A DNA stretch of 64,000 nt. It comes from Chitinophagaceae bacterium (GTDB taxonomy: Bacteria > Bacteroidota > Bacteroidia > Chitinophagales > UBA10324). The stretch covers positions 169,245 to 233,244 of the forward strand of contig CANIPU010000002.1 in assembly GCA_947469485.1 (NCBI GenBank). Direction: 5' to 3'. The position numbers and the translations under genes are program-made. The notes below the pieces were generated by a model. The model did not search any database and had not been told where the DNA came from. It was given only the letters and a program-made list of their open reading frames with translations. The stretch's first letter is position 1. Every line of letters begins with the position of its first letter. This document shows positions 37,857 through 47,518 of this stretch, one piece after another.

Positions 37857-37893
37857 AAAAAAAGGCTGCAGAATTTTTTCTGCAGCCTTTTTT
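37857..37893 (-). terminator. Terminator downstream of tRNA-Asn
   Basis: A perfect 13-bp inverted repeat (AAAGGCTGCAGAA and its complement at 37878-37890) has a 4-base loop. On the minus strand it is followed by a T-run. It starts 3 bases after the tRNA 3' end. Confidence 0.85.
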
Positions 37894-37896
37894 GGG

Positions 37897-37970
37897 CTCC
37901 CCCTTCTGGACTTGAACCAGAGACCCTCTGATTAACAGTCAGATGCTCTAACCAACTGAGCTAAGGAGGA
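37897..37970 (-). tRNA. tRNA-Asn (anticodon GTT)
   Basis: The minus strand folds as a 74-base cloverleaf. The acceptor stem TCCTCCT / AGGGGGA closes with one T-G pair. The D-arm sequence is AGCTCAGTTGGTTAGAGC and the anticodon stem is TCTGA / TCAGA around CTGTTAA with anticodon GTT. The T-arm contains GGTTCAAGTCC. The discriminator base is G and CCA is not encoded. Confidence 0.96.
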
Positions 37971-38078
37971 ATCTAAACCGATTTTAATTTCGGGAGTGCA
38001 AATATATTCTTATCTGTAAATGAACCAAACCTGACTAAATAATTTCTTTAATAATGATTCTTTGAATTTTCAAAATAA

Positions 38079-38105
38079 AAAAGGCTGCCTGTAGAGGCAG
38101 CCTTT
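38079..38105 (-). terminator. Terminator of the Kazal/PKD protein gene
   Basis: An 11-bp perfect stem AAAGGCTGCCT / AGGCAGCCTTT with a GTAG loop lies 20 bases after the stop codon. On the minus strand it is followed by TTTTATTTTG. Confidence 0.85.
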
Positions 38106-38124
38106 AATGCTTGAAAAAATAATT

Positions 38125-39126
38125 TTATTTAATTAATACTCTGGTATTCATCATTCCAAAATCATCGTTAATTTGAATGATATATACTCCTGCAGGTAAT
38201 TTAGGTAAATCAAGTTTGTAATTATTTTTTCCAGCATTTAATTGAACTGGAATGGACTCAACTACATTTCTTCCTGTAACATCTTTTACAATTAATATGA
38301 CATCACTATTTAATCTGCTATTTAGTACCAAGTTAATATTGTCTTTAGCTGGATTTGGATAAACAGACATTGAATTTAACACCGAATTAAATGTTGGAAC
38401 ACCATTAAAGCATGCATCAATTGAGATTGTTGTATCTGATGAACAACCTAAAGAATCAGTAATTATTAATTGAACATCATAATTACAGGAATCATAATCA
38501 TGTATTGGGTTTGCTGAAGTTGAAGAATCACCATCACCAAAATACCAATTGTATGTCAATGCTCCAGTTCCTGAACTAAGATTAGAAAAATTTACAGTAT
38601 TATCTGAAGTTCCGGTAGCGGTGTAACTAAAATTTGAAATTGCATTACAAGGAACTCCTCCTTGAAAATAAACAACACGACATGAAGTACTAGTACAAAC
38701 GCCTTGATCATCAATTGTCAAGCAAACCGTGTAATAACCAGTTGCTGAATAAATATGCGATGGAGCAGGATCGTTAGAAATAGGAGAACCATCTCCAAAA
38801 TCCCAAGAAAATGTCTGAGTTCCAGAGGCACTTGAAGAGTCATAAAAAGAGAATGTTCCTTGATCCTCAACTAAGAAAAAATCTGCATGACATCCAGCGC
38901 CATTGCCAGAACAAGGATCATGTGTAAAATGTGTAATTCCAAAATGGTAAATTGCTTCACAAGAATTTAAATAGCCATTTCCATCACAGCCACAAACTGA
39001 ATCAGCAACAGTTGGACAATTAAATTGAGCATCAATTAAAGCGTTTTCAATACAATTTAACCATTGAGCATTTGAGTTAAATGTAAAAAGCGAAAAAAGA
39101 AATGAGAGTAAAAGCAGTTTTTTCAT
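38125..39126 (-). CDS. Type IX-secreted protein with a Kazal-like domain and two PKD domains
   Basis: The ATG at 39126 gives 333 residues with a signal peptide ending in SNAQ; the frame is open from a TTG at 39153. Residues about 25-72 hold six cysteines (25, 37, 45, 47, 56, 72) with the Kazal signature SVCGCDGNGYLNSCEA. Two PKD domains follow, marked by FSWDFGDGSPIS and YNWYFGDGDSSTS, each ending with a C-rich strand. The last about 75 residues are a type IX sorting domain (MSVYPNPAKDNINLVL to MMNTRVLIK). The product should be outside the cell or bound to it. Kazal domains usually inhibit serine proteases, so a secreted inhibitor is possible, but whether the reactive loop is functional cannot be read. 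Confidence 0.85.
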   Translation of the reverse strand: MKKLLLLSFLFSLFTFNSNAQWLNCIENALIDAQFNCPTVADSVCGCDGNGYLNSCEAIYHFGITHFTHDPCSGNGAGCHADFFLVEDQGTFSFYDSSSASGTQTFSWDFGDGSPISNDPAPSHIYSATGYYTVCLTIDDQGVCTSTSCRVVYFQGGVPCNAISNFSYTATGTSDNTVNFSNLSSGTGALTYNWYFGDGDSSTSANPIHDYDSCNYDVQLIITDSLGCSSDTTISIDACFNGVPTFNSVLNSMSVYPNPAKDNINLVLNSRLNSDVILIVKDVTGRNVVESIPVQLNAGKNNYKLDLPKLPAGVYIIQINDDFGMMNTRVLIK

Positions 39127-39196
39127 GATTTTAGTTTTTTTTTGAATGAACAAATTTGAAAAGATTATATCGTAACAGTTTCAAATATGTTCACAT

Positions 39197-39204
39197 TACT
39201 TTTG
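39197..39204 (+). promoter_or_regulatory. Candidate -7 element of rluB
   Basis: TACTTTTG fits the TAnnTTTG consensus and ends 7 bases before the rluB ATG, so the transcript would be almost leaderless. No clear -33 TTTG is seen at the usual distance. Confidence 0.4.
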
Positions 39205-39211
39205 CACATGT

Positions 39212-39988
39212 ATGAGAAAAAGGATTCCAATAAAAAAAGATGGTCCAAAGTTTTTTGCGAAAGAAAAAACTGATGATGGAAAAGGTACACGGCTTAATAA
39301 ATTTATTAGTAATGCTGGAATTTGTGCACGCAGAAAAGCGGATGATTTTATTATAGCGGGTAAGGTTACGGTTGATGGTAAAGTAGTTAATGAAATGGGG
39401 TATCGTGTTAAACCCAACCAAGAGGTTAAGTTTGAAGGTAAGTTAGTAAAATCATTTAATAAGAAAGTGTATGTATTATTAAATAAACCTAAGAATTTTA
39501 TTACAACTACCAACGATGAGAAGGACAGGAAAACTGTTATGGATTTGGTTAAAGGAGCTTCAACTGAAAGATTATATCCTGTTGGCAGATTAGACAGAGG
39601 CACTACAGGATTAATTCTTTTAACAAATGATGGAGATCTTGCACAAAAACTTTCTCATCCAAGTAAAGAAGTTTCCAAGTTATATATGGCAAAAGTTGAC
39701 AAACCTGTAACTCTTGCACATCTTGAACAACTTGCATCAGGAGTAAAGCTTGATGATGGTTTAGCTAATGCAGATGAAGTAGCATATGCTGATGATCATG
39801 ATAAAAGTATCATTGGAATACAAATACATTCGGGAAGAAATCGTGTAGTACGCAGAATGTTTGAGGCTCTTGGGTATACTGTTGAAAAATTAGACCGGGT
39901 TATGTATGCCGGTCTAACCAAGAAAGATTTACCCCGTGGTAAATGGAAACATCTCAATGATAGAGAGATTGGTATGTTAATGCGATAA
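39212..39988 (+). CDS. rluB: rRNA large-subunit pseudouridine synthase, RsuA/RluB/RluF family
   Basis: The 258-residue enzyme isomerises a uridine of ribosomal RNA to pseudouridine. Residues about 26-80 are an S4 RNA-binding domain (RLNKFISNAGICARRKADD). The catalytic motif is GRLDRGTTGL with Asp128. The closing motif IQIHSGRNRVVRRMFEALGY is typical of the RsuA/RluB/RluE/RluF branch. The exact target position, 23S U2605 for RluB or another, cannot be decided by sequence alone; RluF or RsuA remain possible. The N-terminus has a basic extension (MRKRIPIKKDGPKFF). It is divergent from the Kazal/PKD gene and lies 15 bases before the propeller protein gene. Confidence 0.9.
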   Translation: MRKRIPIKKDGPKFFAKEKTDDGKGTRLNKFISNAGICARRKADDFIIAGKVTVDGKVVNEMGYRVKPNQEVKFEGKLVKSFNKKVYVLLNKPKNFITTTNDEKDRKTVMDLVKGASTERLYPVGRLDRGTTGLILLTNDGDLAQKLSHPSKEVSKLYMAKVDKPVTLAHLEQLASGVKLDDGLANADEVAYADDHDKSIIGIQIHSGRNRVVRRMFEALGYTVEKLDRVMYAGLTKKDLPRGKWKHLNDREIGMLMR

Positions 39989-40003
39989 TTCAATTAACAT
40001 ATA

Positions 40004-41266
40004 ATGAAACGAATCTTTGTTCCTGTTGCATTTTTCATTTCAATACTTTCAGTGAATGCACAGCAACTGTTTACTGTTTATGATACTACTAATACTCCAC
40101 TTCAAGTAAATAAAATTAATTGCCTGGCCAAGGAAGGAAGCACTTTATGGGCAGGTAGCGAATATGGTTTTGCTTCTTTCAATGGAAGTATTTGGAATTA
40201 TTATTTATTTAACAATCAAACAACTTCTTATATAAATAATATTTATGCAATTGCAATTGATGCAGGAGGTAATAAATGGATTGGTACCGCCGGTGGTGGA
40301 TTGGGACGGTTTGATGGTTCAAACTGGTCAATTTATAATGTTGCCAATTCTCAACTACCTTCTAACATAATTAAAGCAATAGCATTCGATTCAAATAATA
40401 ATATGTGGATTGGAACCACAGGAGGTCTTGCGGTTTGGGATATGGACACTACTTGGGTAATATATCAGCAGTTTTCATCAGCATTAATGTCGGATAATAT
40501 TGAATGTATTGTACCTTCTTTAAATGATACGATGTGGATTGGAACAGTAAATGGTGGCTTAACTAGAGTCGTTGATACTTCATTAATTACCTATACAATT
40601 CTAAACAATGGTGTGCCGGATAATACTATACAGGATTTTGTTACAAGTCAAAATGGATTCAGGTGGTTGGGTTGTGCCGCACATGGGCTTGGGGCCTTTA
40701 TTTATAATTCACCACCGTTTATTGAATTAAGTCCTGCAAATTCCGATATGCCCAGCTACACAATTAATTCTTTAGCAATTGATACTGCAGGGAATGTGCT
40801 TTGTGGAACCTATGAATCAGGTTTGGTTCGATACCTTGGAGGTATTTATTGGCAGGTATTTAACGATTCTACTGTTGGAATGCCAGACAGTTCAATTAAC
40901 GATATTATTGTTGAAGACGATGGTGTAATTTGGTTGGCAACTACAAACAGTGGTATTGTGCGCTTTGATGAACCTGAGTTGTATCTGAATGCTCAGAATT
41001 ATTCTAATTCAATAAATTACAAACTAGAGATTTTTCCAAATCCATCGAGCGATTTTATTAATTTCAATATTGGAGCTGATGAAAAGAAGAATTTTAAGAT
41101 TGAGGTCTTTGATGTTACAGGGAAAAATATCAGAGAAGATTTTATTCAAACTAAAAATTCAGAAGCAAATATCAGAATGGATATTTCTGAGTTTTCTAAA
41201 GGAATTTATCTTGTAAAAATTGCGTCAGGAATTAATATTCAGATGGGATTATTCATTAAAATGTAA
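40004..41266 (+). CDS. Type IX-secreted two-component-regulator-type propeller protein
   Basis: The 420-residue protein has a signal peptide (IFVPVAFFISILSVNAQ). The body consists of repeats of the pattern KWIGTAGGGLGRFDG, MWIGTTGGLAVWD and MWIGTVNGGLTRV, the blades of a beta-propeller of the Reg_prop type. About seven repeats are seen between residues 35 and 330. The C-terminal about 75 residues form a type IX sorting domain (LEIFPNPSSDFINFNI to INIQMGLFIKM). In hybrid two-component systems such propellers bind carbohydrate, but here no kinase domain follows, so a free secreted propeller is likely. The stop codon lies 6 bases from the stop of the convergent histidine kinase gene. Confidence 0.88.
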   Translation: MKRIFVPVAFFISILSVNAQQLFTVYDTTNTPLQVNKINCLAKEGSTLWAGSEYGFASFNGSIWNYYLFNNQTTSYINNIYAIAIDAGGNKWIGTAGGGLGRFDGSNWSIYNVANSQLPSNIIKAIAFDSNNNMWIGTTGGLAVWDMDTTWVIYQQFSSALMSDNIECIVPSLNDTMWIGTVNGGLTRVVDTSLITYTILNNGVPDNTIQDFVTSQNGFRWLGCAAHGLGAFIYNSPPFIELSPANSDMPSYTINSLAIDTAGNVLCGTYESGLVRYLGGIYWQVFNDSTVGMPDSSINDIIVEDDGVIWLATTNSGIVRFDEPELYLNAQNYSNSINYKLEIFPNPSSDFINFNIGADEKKNFKIEVFDVTGKNIREDFIQTKNSEANIRMDISEFSKGIYLVKIASGINIQMGLFIKM

Positions 41267-41272
41267 TCTTAA

Positions 41273-44200
41273 CTACAAACATTCTTGTGCAATTTGTTCA
41301 ATCGCTTTCAATGAAATTTTTCTAAATTCATCAAACGATGATTTTAATTTTTCTTCATTTACATTATTAATATCTGTTGTTGCAGCAATATGCAGAAACG
41401 ACTCAGCTTTTTTTATTCCCATCATCATAATATTAGTTTTTATTTTATGTGATAAGGATTTAAAACTTGCCCAATCTTTTTTTGTTAAAGCATTTTCAAT
41501 TTGATAAATGCTAGAAGGAGTTTCTTTTACATATAAGGCTAATATGCTGTTTATAAATTCTTTTTCATTATCATAATACTGTGTAAGAAAAGACAAATCA
41601 TAATATTTTTCATCAGTGATTTCTTCAACAAGTTCCGCAGGTTCAAGAGAAATATCCGGATTCAACAGGTTCGCAATTTTTTGAAATAATTCTTCAGGTT
41701 TAAAAGGTTTGCTGAGATAATCATTCATACCACAATCAATTGCTTCCTGTATTTGTTCTTGAAATGCGTGTGCTGTCATCGCTATAATGGGAACTTTTCT
41801 TAAATAAGCTTCATCCATTTTGCGAATGATTCTTGTGGCTTCCAATCCATCAAGGTCAGGCATTGAAATATCCATTAGAACCAGATCAATATCTTCTTCT
41901 TTTAATTTTTCAATAGCCTGAAAGCCATTTTCAGCTTCGATTACAGAATATCCCTTTTCTTCCAATAAATGAATTACCAAAAGACGATTTATAAAATTAT
42001 CATCTACCAATAAAATATTTATACCATTTTTCTCAACAGCAATTTCTTTCTGAGGATTCTTTTTTGATGAATACTTTTCAATTGTACTCGCTTCTGAGAT
42101 TTCATTTGATTCAAAAGGCAAAATGAAGGAAAATGTGCTTCCTTCACCTTTAATACTTTTAATCTGAATTTCCCCGCCTTGTAACTCAACCAATTGTTTT
42201 ACAATAGGTAATCCTAATCCGGTACCTCCAAATTTACGAGTGGTGTCAGCAGATGCTTGTCTATAGGCTTCAAAAATTTTTGATTGTTCGCTCTCCGGAA
42301 TTCCAATACCGCTATCTTCCACTTTAAATTTTATATAAACTTTTCCGAATTCCTTTTTAACAAATTCCGCACTATAGTTTATTCTTCCTTTTTCAGTAAA
42401 TTTTATAGCATTTGAAATCAGATTAAGTAAAATTTGATTTAATCTAATACGGTCACCTCTAATAATTTCTGGAATCTGTGTATCTATTGTAAAATTATAA
42501 TCCAATTTTTTTTCAACGGCTTTCGTATTAGTGGCCATAAATATTGCACGCATAATCTCACGCAAATTGATATCAATAACTTCAAATTGAATTTTGCCAC
42601 TGCGTATTTTAGAAAGATCTAATATGTCGTTGATAATTACCAGCAAATTATCTGCAGATTGTTTTATCAGTCTTAAATATTCTTCTTGTTCATTTGTTGC
42701 AGGTTCTTTTAATAAAATATCAGTTAGTCCAATAATTCCATTCATTGGAGTTCTGATTTCGTGACTCATTTTAGCTAAAAATTGTTCTTCAGCATATTGT
42801 GCGTCTTCTGCAACTTTTTTTGCATTTAAAATTTCCTCTTCGTCTTTTTTTAATTGAGTAATATCTCTGATAATAACAACACGAATTAGCTGACCTAAAT
42901 ATTCCTGCATTTCAGAATTCACCTCTACAAAAACTAATTTTCCATCTTTTGTTTTCAGATCAAACACTGTTTCGATTTTATTTTCTGCATCTAATAGCGA
43001 TGAAAGTTTTTCTTTCATCGTTTCGTTATTTAATTCTGAAATATTTTTATTTAAAACTTCATCTTGTGAAAATCCCGTAAGTTTTAAAAATGCAGTATTT
43101 ACATCTATGATTTTTTCGTTATTAATTAATAATATTCCTTCACTAGTAATACTGAAAAAATATTTTAATCTTTCTTCATTCTCTTTTAATTGTTGTTCTG
43201 CTTTTTTTCGTAATGTAATATCTCGAATTGCAACAACTTTAACTTTTCTTCCTTTATAAAAATGTGAACGACCCGTAATCTCAACTTTAATTTCATTCCC
43301 GTCTTTATTATAAATTATGGATTCAAATGGCAGTGTTAAATCCTTATTTGAATTTTCTACAAATAATTCTCTATTAATTTCATTGGAAAAAAACAAAATA
43401 CTTTTGCCTAGAATTTCTTCTTCCTTGTATCCTGTTAATCGGGCAATAGCCTGATTTAAATCAATAATTATTCCGTTATCATGTACTAAAATTCCTTCAG
43501 TTGTCGAGTTCATCAAAAACTGAAGTCGCTGTTCGCTTTCAAGTAATTGTTTCTGAAAAATAATTCTATCAGTAATATCAATTGCATAGATGTTGCAATA
43601 ACTTTTATTAATGAGAGGAGTAATTGTTAGATTATAATACCGACCCTCAACATCTATATCGATTTTGTTGATATTCTTTATTTGAATTTGTTTCGAAATA
43701 ATATTTTGCCATTCAGAATTTAATACACCTTCATTACTGATGTGATTGATAATCGATTGAGAAGGCTTATTAAAATATAAAACCTTCCCGGAATCTGAAA
43801 TTCGAATAATTGGAGAAGGGTTCTCTTCTGGAAATTTAGCAAGCCATCTGATTTCATCTTCTGCTTTTTTTCGTTGCGTTATATCTGCAATTGTTCCAAC
43901 ACTGCCAACAATTTCTCCGCTTTTGTTTTTATAAGGTGCTGCTGTTATTAAAGCCCAAATTCGGTTGCCGTCTTTTCTGACCAATTCTACTTCATATTGA
44001 TCTGATGTTCCACTTAGTCTGTTATTAATGCCATTTATAACTTGACTCCAATATTCTTCGGCGACTATTAATTGGTACAGGGGCATTGAGCCCAATTCTG
44101 CCATAGTATATCCTGTCAGCTCGGAAAGAAGTGAATTGCAATAAACCAAAAAATGGTTTTTATCTGTTATTAGTATAGCCTCTGATAAACTTTCAAATAA

Positions 44201-45469
44201 CGAATGGTATAGTTCTTCCTTGTCCTCTAATTCTCGTCGCTCTGAAGCTTGTCTGGTAACATTCCTGGCGCTAACAACTATACCTTTTATTTCTTCATGA
44301 TCAAGTTGATTAATTGCAACTGATTCTAGAACAATGTTCTTGCCTTGTTTATCTTGAAATTTAAATTCAAAATAATCATTAGTTTTTTTGGTTTTACCAG
44401 ACAAATACAACAACATTTGTTGCAAATGATTTGGCAATTCTTCTTTGCTGAAAAATTCAAATGATGAACGACCTATTACTTCATCAGAGGAAAACCCGGT
44501 AATTCTTTCAAATGAAGAATTCACAAACTTAATAGTTCCTCTTTCATCGACCACCCATACAATATCTGGGATTAACTGAATAAGGGATCCACCATAATCC
44601 AGGTTGTTTTTTGAAGAAATTATATTTGTTTTCTCGGGAAGCAGTATTTCGGTTGCAAAACAGAAGCATTTTTTTTCTGTGGCAGAAACAGGTGAGAAAG
44701 TGAAGTGGAAATTTTTTTCTACGCCATCAATAAGTATTCTTTTATCACAAAAATTTCTATTACCATTCAACGCTTTTTGAATTGCAGAAACAATATCGCT
44801 AAACTCATTTCCTGTTATTAACTTAAAGTTAATGTTTGATTTAGTATAAATTTTGCCTGAAAATTTCTGTAGAAAATTTTTAAATGAATTATTTGAAAAA
44901 GTAATTTCAAAATTTTCATTCAATTCAAAAATCATATCATCAACAGTTTCAATTGAATTAGAAATTGATGATGTTGAATAGTTGTTATTATTTTCTAAAA
45001 GTGAATTCTTAATAATTAAAGCAGATTGCTTTGCCCATTCCCTGCATTTTACAATGAACTTTTCGTTTTGCCTGAATGGTATTTCAGATAGAATTGAAAT
45101 GACCCCATAACACTTTTTATCAATTATTAATGGAATTACTAACTTCCATTTAGGTAATTTATCTAAAATTTGATTTTGTATTTCAAAATTCAAATCTTTT
45201 AACTCATTAGGGAAAATCAACTCATTTTGAGTTTCAAATATTTTTTTAGCAACAGGTAGTGAAATACCTTCAGGATTAAAAAATAATTTATTACCAGAAA
45301 AATATTTAAGATTTAATCCAGGTCTTGATGAATCAATTGAATAGAATTCAAATACATCAAAAGAACTAAGTTCGCTAATACTATCAACAAACCATTCCAA
45401 CCACGAGCGAATATTCTGATCGAGGTTGTTTTCATTAATAAAAACTCTAAAAGCCAACTGCTTCTCCAT
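41273..45469 (-). CDS. Six-PAS hybrid sensor histidine kinase with receiver and HPt domains
   Basis: The ATG at 45469 gives 1398 residues; the frame extends to a TTG at 45544 without ATG. No membrane helix or signal peptide is seen, so it is cytosolic. It opens with a GAF-like region (to about 165). Six PAS domains follow, for example NSSFERITGFSSDEVIGRSS, NSLLSELTGYTMAELGSMPL, NQAIARLTGYKEEEILGKSI and NTAFLKLTGFSQDEVLNKNI. The HisKA box is FLAKMSHEIRTPMNG with the phospho-acceptor histidine near residue 900, then an ATPase domain with FGGTGLGLPIVKQL. A receiver domain has VLMDISMPDLDG with Asp near 1199. An HPt domain has LSHKIKTN with His near 1340. The ligands are unknown. Confidence 0.93.
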   Translation of the reverse strand: MEKQLAFRVFINENNLDQNIRSWLEWFVDSISELSSFDVFEFYSIDSSRPGLNLKYFSGNKLFFNPEGISLPVAKKIFETQNELIFPNELKDLNFEIQNQILDKLPKWKLVIPLIIDKKCYGVISILSEIPFRQNEKFIVKCREWAKQSALIIKNSLLENNNNYSTSSISNSIETVDDMIFELNENFEITFSNNSFKNFLQKFSGKIYTKSNINFKLITGNEFSDIVSAIQKALNGNRNFCDKRILIDGVEKNFHFTFSPVSATEKKCFCFATEILLPEKTNIISSKNNLDYGGSLIQLIPDIVWVVDERGTIKFVNSSFERITGFSSDEVIGRSSFEFFSKEELPNHLQQMLLYLSGKTKKTNDYFEFKFQDKQGKNIVLESVAINQLDHEEIKGIVVSARNVTRQASERRELEDKEELYHSLFESLSEAILITDKNHFLVYCNSLLSELTGYTMAELGSMPLYQLIVAEEYWSQVINGINNRLSGTSDQYEVELVRKDGNRIWALITAAPYKNKSGEIVGSVGTIADITQRKKAEDEIRWLAKFPEENPSPIIRISDSGKVLYFNKPSQSIINHISNEGVLNSEWQNIISKQIQIKNINKIDIDVEGRYYNLTITPLINKSYCNIYAIDITDRIIFQKQLLESEQRLQFLMNSTTEGILVHDNGIIIDLNQAIARLTGYKEEEILGKSILFFSNEINRELFVENSNKDLTLPFESIIYNKDGNEIKVEITGRSHFYKGRKVKVVAIRDITLRKKAEQQLKENEERLKYFFSITSEGILLINNEKIIDVNTAFLKLTGFSQDEVLNKNISELNNETMKEKLSSLLDAENKIETVFDLKTKDGKLVFVEVNSEMQEYLGQLIRVVIIRDITQLKKDEEEILNAKKVAEDAQYAEEQFLAKMSHEIRTPMNGIIGLTDILLKEPATNEQEEYLRLIKQSADNLLVIINDILDLSKIRSGKIQFEVIDINLREIMRAIFMATNTKAVEKKLDYNFTIDTQIPEIIRGDRIRLNQILLNLISNAIKFTEKGRINYSAEFVKKEFGKVYIKFKVEDSGIGIPESEQSKIFEAYRQASADTTRKFGGTGLGLPIVKQLVELQGGEIQIKSIKGEGSTFSFILPFESNEISEASTIEKYSSKKNPQKEIAVEKNGINILLVDDNFINRLLVIHLLEEKGYSVIEAENGFQAIEKLKEEDIDLVLMDISMPDLDGLEATRIIRKMDEAYLRKVPIIAMTAHAFQEQIQEAIDCGMNDYLSKPFKPEELFQKIANLLNPDISLEPAELVEEITDEKYYDLSFLTQYYDNEKEFINSILALYVKETPSSIYQIENALTKKDWASFKSLSHKIKTNIMMMGIKKAESFLHIAATTDINNVNEEKLKSSFDEFRKISLKAIEQIAQECL

Positions 45470-45650
45470 TGTCAATAAACCATTATTCTTTTTCGAGGCC
45501 GATAAAAATAAGCCAATCTCTTTGAATGTGATTAATTTATTCAATGGCGATACGGATTCATTCTGAAATGGTTCTTTTTTTTAATATTTTCATAAAAACA
45601 CCTTCAATTGTAAAAAAACAAAAAGTGTTTTTAAATGTGGTTTATTGAAA

Positions 45651-45658
45651 TACATTTG
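45651..45658 (+). promoter_or_regulatory. Candidate -7 element of the thioredoxin-fold cargo gene
   Basis: TACATTTG is an exact match to TAnnTTTG, 23 bases before the ATG at 45682. The region where a -33 box is expected reads GTGTTTTT, so the upstream element is weak. Confidence 0.45.
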
Positions 45659-45681
45659 ACACTCCAAAAACAAAAACCAAA

Positions 45682-47394
45682 ATGAAAAAAATTTTTCTTT
45701 CACTTACTTTCTTAGTAGTAAGTTTGGGCATTTCGCTTAAAGTTTCTGCTCAACTACCAAATGGTACTATTTGTCCTGATTGGACGGGTACCGATATTAA
45801 TGGTACTTCTTGGCATTTATATGATCTTTTAGATCAAGGTAAAACTGTATTTATTGATGTTTCAGCAACTTGGTGTTCTCCATGTTGGAATTACCACACA
45901 GGTGTTACAAACGGCACTGGTGGAGTTCCTGCATTAGAAAAATTATATAGCGATTATGGTCCTTCAGGAACCAATGAATTAATGGTTTTCTTTATTGAAG
46001 GTGATAATGCTACTACTGATGCAGATTTACATGGAACTGGTACTAATACTCAGGGTGACTGGGTTACAGGAACTCTTTATCCAATTATTGATGATGCAGG
46101 AATAGGAAATACTCTTTTAGACATTAGCTATTTTCCAACTATTTACATGGTTTGCCCAGATAGAATTATTACCGAAAATGGTCAATTGACTGCTGCTGCC
46201 CATAAAGCTAAAATGGATGCAGGCTGTTTTTCAGCTGTTGCGGGTGATGATGTAGGTGTTACTTCTTCTCCGGATTTATTTGATCAGTTTTTTGGTTGTA
46301 CTGCCCCTGCTTCAGTTCAATTCAGAATTGGAAACTATGGTTCAACTACTCTTACTTCTTGTAACCTTGCAATTTCTGTAAATGGTGGAGCACCTACCAA
46401 TCAACCTTGGACTGGTAGTCTTGCACCTTACGCTACTGCATTAGTAAGCATTAGCCCAACCGGAGGAGTTGGAGGAGATAATACTTTAACAGTTACTTGT
46501 TCCAGCCCCAATGGTAGTTCAGATGTTAATGCTACTAATAATTCAAAGGACTTGACTTTCTTCGTTTATCCAACAACAGGTGTTTCAAGTATTGTTGAAG
46601 GATTTGAAGGAACCTCTGCTCCTGATCAGTGGTTTGCAATTGATCCTGACGCTAATGGAACTTGGTTTCCTTATAGCGCTACCGGAGATGGTGGATTTGG
46701 AAATAGCAATGGTGGTGGTGTAATGGAAATGTATTACAGCCCAAATGGCAATATTGATGATTATCAGGCACCTGCTGCAAGTTTTGTAGGAATGGCTCAT
46801 CCTCTTTTAAAATTTGATATGGCTTATGCTGAATATTCAAGTAACGGAACAACTTACAAAGACCGTTTAAAAATCAGAGTTTCTTCAGATTGTGGTTCAA
46901 CTTGGTCTACTCCTTATGATTTACAAGGTGATGCATTAATGACTGGAGGTGTTAAAACTTCTTACTTCATTCCATCAGCTTCAGAATGGAGAACTGAATA
47001 TGTTGATTTAACTGCTTTCACTGGTCAGCAACAGGTTCTTATTAAGTTTCAAGCTGTTTCTGGTTACGGAAACAATGTGTTTATTGATAATGTAAACATC
47101 ACATCTGGAAACGGCATCAGCAATGCAAAAATTGTTGCTGAAGAAATGAGTATTTACCCAAATCCTTCTTCTGATGTAGCTACAGTTAATTTCTCATTAA
47201 CCGAAGCTTCTGATGTGAATATTTTAGTAACAAATACTCTTGGAGAAATTGTTATGGTTAAAGGTTTAGGTCAATTGTCTGCAGGAAATCTTCAAACAAC
47301 TTTAGGTTTGGAGAATCTTGCTTCAGGGTTGTATAAAGTTACTTTGCAAACCGGATCACAAAGCCAAACTCAAAAACTTTCTGTTATTAAATAA
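45682..47394 (+). CDS. Type IX-secreted protein with an N-terminal thioredoxin-like domain
   Basis: The 570-residue protein has a signal peptide ending in KVSAQ (about residue 24). Residues about 28-185 are a TlpA/AhpC-like thioredoxin fold with the redox motif ATWCSPCWN at Cys65 and Cys68, and the typical cis-proline region as ISYFPTIYMV. The middle part is a beta-rich region, possibly a CARDB/Ig-like domain (about 195-300) and then a jelly-roll-type domain (about 305-480, EGFEGTSAPDQWF). The last about 75 residues are a type IX sorting domain (MSIYPNPSSDVATVNFS). It is a secreted or surface thiol oxidoreductase candidate. It is flanked by a candidate promoter and a strong terminator, so it is a single-gene unit. 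Confidence 0.9.
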   Translation: MKKIFLSLTFLVVSLGISLKVSAQLPNGTICPDWTGTDINGTSWHLYDLLDQGKTVFIDVSATWCSPCWNYHTGVTNGTGGVPALEKLYSDYGPSGTNELMVFFIEGDNATTDADLHGTGTNTQGDWVTGTLYPIIDDAGIGNTLLDISYFPTIYMVCPDRIITENGQLTAAAHKAKMDAGCFSAVAGDDVGVTSSPDLFDQFFGCTAPASVQFRIGNYGSTTLTSCNLAISVNGGAPTNQPWTGSLAPYATALVSISPTGGVGGDNTLTVTCSSPNGSSDVNATNNSKDLTFFVYPTTGVSSIVEGFEGTSAPDQWFAIDPDANGTWFPYSATGDGGFGNSNGGGVMEMYYSPNGNIDDYQAPAASFVGMAHPLLKFDMAYAEYSSNGTTYKDRLKIRVSSDCGSTWSTPYDLQGDALMTGGVKTSYFIPSASEWRTEYVDLTAFTGQQQVLIKFQAVSGYGNNVFIDNVNITSGNGISNAKIVAEEMSIYPNPSSDVATVNFSLTEASDVNILVTNTLGEIVMVKGLGQLSAGNLQTTLGLENLASGLYKVTLQTGSQSQTQKLSVIK

Positions 47395-47418
47395 AATTTA
47401 TCAGAAAAAAATAATTAA

Positions 47419-47456
47419 AAAAAAGACCAGCTCATTTGAGCTGGTCTTTTTTTTTT
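47419..47456 (+). terminator. Terminator of the thioredoxin-fold cargo gene
   Basis: A perfect GACCAGCTC / GAGCTGGTC stem lies between A-rich and T-rich arms, followed by a run of ten T residues. Confidence 0.9.
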
Positions 47457-47467
47457 GACTATTTGAA

Positions 47468-47495
47468 TTGATTCAAAAAAGTTCGTTTATATTTG
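47468..47495 (+). promoter_or_regulatory. Candidate promoter of the tandem cargo pair
   Basis: TTG at 47468-47470 and TATATTTG at 47488-47495 are 17 bases apart, a good match to the Bacteroidota -33 / -7 pair. The ATG at 47519 follows after 23 bases. Confidence 0.55.
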
Positions 47496-47518
47496 AATCT
47501 TAATAAAAAATTCATTTC

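Noticed and set aside
39196..39603. 135-codon minus-strand open frame
   Set aside because: It is antisense to the rluB S4 and catalytic domains and has no recognisable features.
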